Positions 7,014 through 9,121 of a DNA stretch of 9,121 nt are shown here, piece after piece (position 1 is the stretch's first letter; the number at the start of each line of letters is the position of its first letter). Made by a program: the position numbers and the translations under genes. The notes under the pieces are model-generated. The model was given only the letters and a program-made list of their open reading frames with translations. It was not told where the DNA came from and did not search any database. The DNA is from Nitrosomonas sp. (lineage in GTDB: Bacteria; Pseudomonadota; Gammaproteobacteria; Burkholderiales; Nitrosomonadaceae). The stretch lies in assembly GCA_003514765.1 (NCBI GenBank), contig DOOY01000266.1, positions 1 to 9,121 of the forward strand, read 5' to 3'.

Positions 7014-8405
7014 GTGAACGCACTCAACGAAACCGATTGGTATTCCCTGGAACAGTCTGTCAAGGATGGCAAAGTGATACCCATCATCGGCCCCGATGCC
7101 TTGATGGTGGTTTATGAAGGCCGGACCATTCCATTTTACCGTCTGGTTTCGGCTGATCTGCTGAAAAGCTTTCAGATGGAGCCGGAAGCGGCAATTTTGC
7201 AGCACACCTGGTCATTACATCGGGCGGTTTCGGCTATTCTGGCGGAAAAAGGCAGCCCGAGAATCGAGCAGCGTATTCGGCGTGAGGTATCGCGGCTTGT
7301 TGCACACTACAGCGATATTGCCGAGCCCGCCGGGAGTCTGCGCTTGCTGGCCGGTATCCGTGCATTCACGTTGTTTGTCAGTCTCACGCCCGATAATTTG
7401 CTTGAACGCGTGATGCGTACTGTCAACCCCTCTTTAGTAATTAAAACCAGCAGCTATTCGCCGCGCGATGCCTCTGAATCGCTGGGCGATCTGTTACTGC
7501 GTCAGGGTGAACGCGGCATCTTTCAAATGCTGGGCTCCTGCACCCAGGTTGGCAGCGGTTTTGCCATCCATGAAGAAGATACGCTGGAACATCTGTACCG
7601 GTTGCAGTCCGATGGCACCCGCCGCCTTACTACCATCCTGTCCGAATTGCGCCGCCGCGACAAATTGTTAATCAATTGCAATTTTCCGGACTGGCTCGGC
7701 CGCGCCATGTTGCGGCTGATCAACGACAACCGGCTTTACACGACTGACAAAACCACGTGGGAATTTCTTTGTCCGCATGCCGATGATGCCGGGCTGCATG
7801 CATTTCTCACACAGTACAGCCTCAATACCATCGGATTTGATGGAGAAACGGATGCACTGATCAAAAAACTCGCACAGATTTTAGAGACTGTGCAACTACC
7901 GCCTGCTTCACCGGCAATGGCCATGTCAAAACCCAACGGCCAGGGCCCCACTATTTTTGTCAGTTACGCCAGTGAAAATGCCGATTTTGTCCGCATGATT
8001 GCCGACAGACTGCCGGGCCTGGGCTTTAGCGATGTGTGGCTGGACCGCAAAAAACTGATCGGCGGCGACGACTGGTCCCACCGTATTGATGAAGCCATTG
8101 AAAAATGTGATTTTTTTATGCCCGTTATTTCCCGTGAGGCCGATGCGCAGCGTGAAAAAGTTTTCTGGAGTGAATGGAAGGATGCGATAAAGCGCTCCAG
8201 GCGCGTCAAAGATGTTTTCCTGATTCCGGTCGGTATCGATCCTGATTTTCCCGCCAAAGCCAGCTATCAGCGCATTGCCGACGGCGAAACCGCCGTATTC
8301 TTTGACAAGCATCTGATTCATGCGCCACAGGGCATCCTCAGCCCCACGGATTGCGATGCTCTGGCCGAACGGTGCCGCCGTTTTCAGGAGGCGCCGCATG
8401 ACTGA
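7014..8405 (+). CDS. SIR2-like/TIR fusion protein, predicted NADase effector
   Basis: This is a 463-residue soluble protein with two domains. Residues about 10-290 resemble SIR2-like domains of bacterial conflict proteins (VIPIIGPDAL at 21-30; FVSLTPDNLLE at 121-131; NCNFPDWLGRAMLRL at 221-235), but the NAD-site residues are altered: no GAGxS after VIP, no Asn in the TPDN segment, and MLGS (172-175) instead of LHGS. After a Pro/Ala/Met-rich linker (about 295-310) comes a TIR domain (311 to about 430): TIFVSYASE, WLDRKKLIGGDDW (342-354, BB-loop region), CDFFMPVIS and FWSEW (384-388). Glu387 aligns by position with the catalytic Glu of SARM1-type TIR NADases. The predicted role is NAD cleavage when triggered. 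The start is GTG: an in-frame TAA at 6999-7001 rules out an earlier one and the first in-frame ATG is at codon 31. The gene overlaps the following STAND NTPase gene by 8 bases. Confidence 0.88.
   Translation: MNALNETDWYSLEQSVKDGKVIPIIGPDALMVVYEGRTIPFYRLVSADLLKSFQMEPEAAILQHTWSLHRAVSAILAEKGSPRIEQRIRREVSRLVAHYSDIAEPAGSLRLLAGIRAFTLFVSLTPDNLLERVMRTVNPSLVIKTSSYSPRDASESLGDLLLRQGERGIFQMLGSCTQVGSGFAIHEEDTLEHLYRLQSDGTRRLTTILSELRRRDKLLINCNFPDWLGRAMLRLINDNRLYTTDKTTWEFLCPHADDAGLHAFLTQYSLNTIGFDGETDALIKKLAQILETVQLPPASPAMAMSKPNGQGPTIFVSYASENADFVRMIADRLPGLGFSDVWLDRKKLIGGDDWSHRIDEAIEKCDFFMPVISREADAQREKVFWSEWKDAIKRSRRVKDVFLIPVGIDPDFPAKASYQRIADGETAVFFDKHLIHAPQGILSPTDCDALAERCRRFQEAPHD
8386..8391 (+). promoter_or_regulatory. 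Strong Shine-Dalgarno deciding the STAND gene start
   Basis: AGGAGG lies inside the last codons of the TIR gene, 6 bases before the ATG at 8398. It is the best ribosome binding site in the window and strongly supports that start. It also shows the NTPase gene has its own efficient initiation site while overlapping the TIR gene's stop. Confidence 0.75.
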
Positions 8406-9121
8406 TACGTCTACATTTGTGCGCATTGACGCCGAACATCCCTGGCCCTGGCTTGATGCGTTTCCTGAGTATGCCGCATCGTTTTTTCACGGACGTGATG
8501 AAGACAGTGAAGCGCTGTTACGCTGCGTATTTGCAGCACCGGTCACGGTACTATTCGGCAAATCCGGCCTCGGCAAATCTTCACTGTTACAGGCAGGTCT
8601 GTTTCCACGTTTGCGTCAGGAACGGCTGCTGCCGGTCTACGTGCGGCTCAATCATGGCACACATGCGCCAGGTGTATCCGAGCAAATCACACGGCAGTTT
8701 CATGCACAATTGAAGGCATCGTTGCCGCAAGCTTATGACGGCATCGCGCAACATATACAAAATGCTGCCAGCGAACCCTTGTGGATGCAACTGCATCATG
8801 CCGGATTCGAATTACGCGACGACGTAGGGCGGCGCTGGACGCCGGTTTTTGTATTGGATCAGTTTGAGGAAATTTTCACCCTCGGCGCAGCAGATCTGCA
8901 ACGGCAGCAACAACTGTTCTATGAACTTGGCGACCTCATGGAAAACCGCATTCCCAAGGCACTGGCCGAGCGGCTGCATGCCGATGCCGACGGCAGCCTG
9001 TATGAAAAATTCAACCTGGATACCCAGCATTACCGCTTTCTGCTGTCATTGCGCGAGGACTATCTGCCCGACCTCGAAGAATGGAGCGACCGGATTCCCC
9101 GGCTCGGGGCCAACCGCTACC
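8398..9121 (+). CDS. nSTAND1-type P-loop NTPase, 3' end beyond the window
   Basis: The first 241 codons are present and the frame is open at the right edge. An opening resembling the PYPGLRPF-type start of the nSTAND1 class (HPWPWLDAFPEYAASFFHGRDED, at 14-36, read here in part as AFPEYAASFFHGRD) precedes Walker A GKSGLGKSS (54-62) and Walker B VFVLDQFEEIF (150-160, Asp154). A later LSLREDYLPDL (217-226) matches the conserved arginine strand of these ATPases. STAND proteins act as signal-dependent switches: the NTPase module assembles on ligand recognition by C-terminal repeats. Those repeats are not in the window, so the trigger is unknown. The start overlaps the TIR gene stop by 8 bases and has a strong AGGAGG site. 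It probably acts with the TIR protein as sensor and effector in one conflict system. Class assignment is good; the partnership is inferred from the gene overlap. Confidence 0.87.
   Translation, partial: MTDTSTFVRIDAEHPWPWLDAFPEYAASFFHGRDEDSEALLRCVFAAPVTVLFGKSGLGKSSLLQAGLFPRLRQERLLPVYVRLNHGTHAPGVSEQITRQFHAQLKASLPQAYDGIAQHIQNAASEPLWMQLHHAGFELRDDVGRRWTPVFVLDQFEEIFTLGAADLQRQQQLFYELGDLMENRIPKALAERLHADADGSLYEKFNLDTQHYRFLLSLREDYLPDLEEWSDRIPRLGANRY

Noticed and set aside
7926..8426. 166-codon minus-strand frame opposite the TIR domain
   Set aside because: It is antisense to the conserved TIR domain and the sequence resembles no protein family I know.
7014..9121. Canonical Thoeris or Avs system
   Set aside because: Thoeris needs a separate active SIR2 effector (ThsA) and a TIR protein (ThsB); here the SIR2-like part is fused and looks inactive. 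Avs proteins carry the effector on the STAND chain itself, and no effector precedes the P-loop here.
1..9121. tRNA/rRNA genes, CRISPR arrays, insertion sequences, integrase or attachment sites
   Set aside because: I looked for cloverleaf-like segments, regularly spaced repeats, transposase motifs and flanking direct repeats and saw none.

Overview
The window looks like chromosomal DNA from a Gram-negative proteobacterium. My best guess is a betaproteobacterium of the Nitrosomonas type. This rests on the OmpR/EnvZ-type two-component pair, the E. coli-like 93-residue PpiC parvulin, the moderate to AT-rich base composition with AT-rich gaps, and remembered resemblance of the proteins. I could not test it by search.

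Layout, left to right. The left edge holds the first 14 codons of an unrecognised minus-strand gene (1-42). Upstream of it on the same strand is ppiC (63-344). A 504-base AT-rich gap separates ppiC from a divergent plus-strand unit: a possible 28-codon leader ORF (766-852) whose stop overlaps the next start as ATGA, an OmpR-family response regulator (849-1532), and its sensor histidine kinase (1519-2820), which overlaps the regulator by 14 bases. This unit converges across about 300 AT-rich bases with a minus-strand SulP-family anion transporter that lacks a STAS domain (3119-4462). The 262 bases upstream of that transporter carry a duplicated inverted repeat and a 12-bp palindrome, which look like operators. 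Next on the minus strand is a protein with an N-terminal cyclic-nucleotide-binding domain and a C-terminal patatin-like phospholipase domain (4725-6545).

The right part (7014 to the edge) is the most interesting. One gene encodes an N-terminal SIR2-like domain that appears to have lost its key residues, fused to a C-terminal TIR domain that keeps a candidate NADase glutamate. Its stop overlaps by 8 bases the start of a gene for an nSTAND1-type P-loop NTPase, which runs off the right edge. A TIR effector translationally linked to a STAND NTPase is the arrangement expected of an NTP-dependent conflict (anti-phage or abortive-infection) system, with the STAND protein as likely sensor/switch and the TIR domain as likely NAD-consuming effector. 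The sensor part of the STAND protein and any further genes lie outside the window.

No tRNA, rRNA, CRISPR array, insertion sequence or convincing rho-independent terminator was seen.
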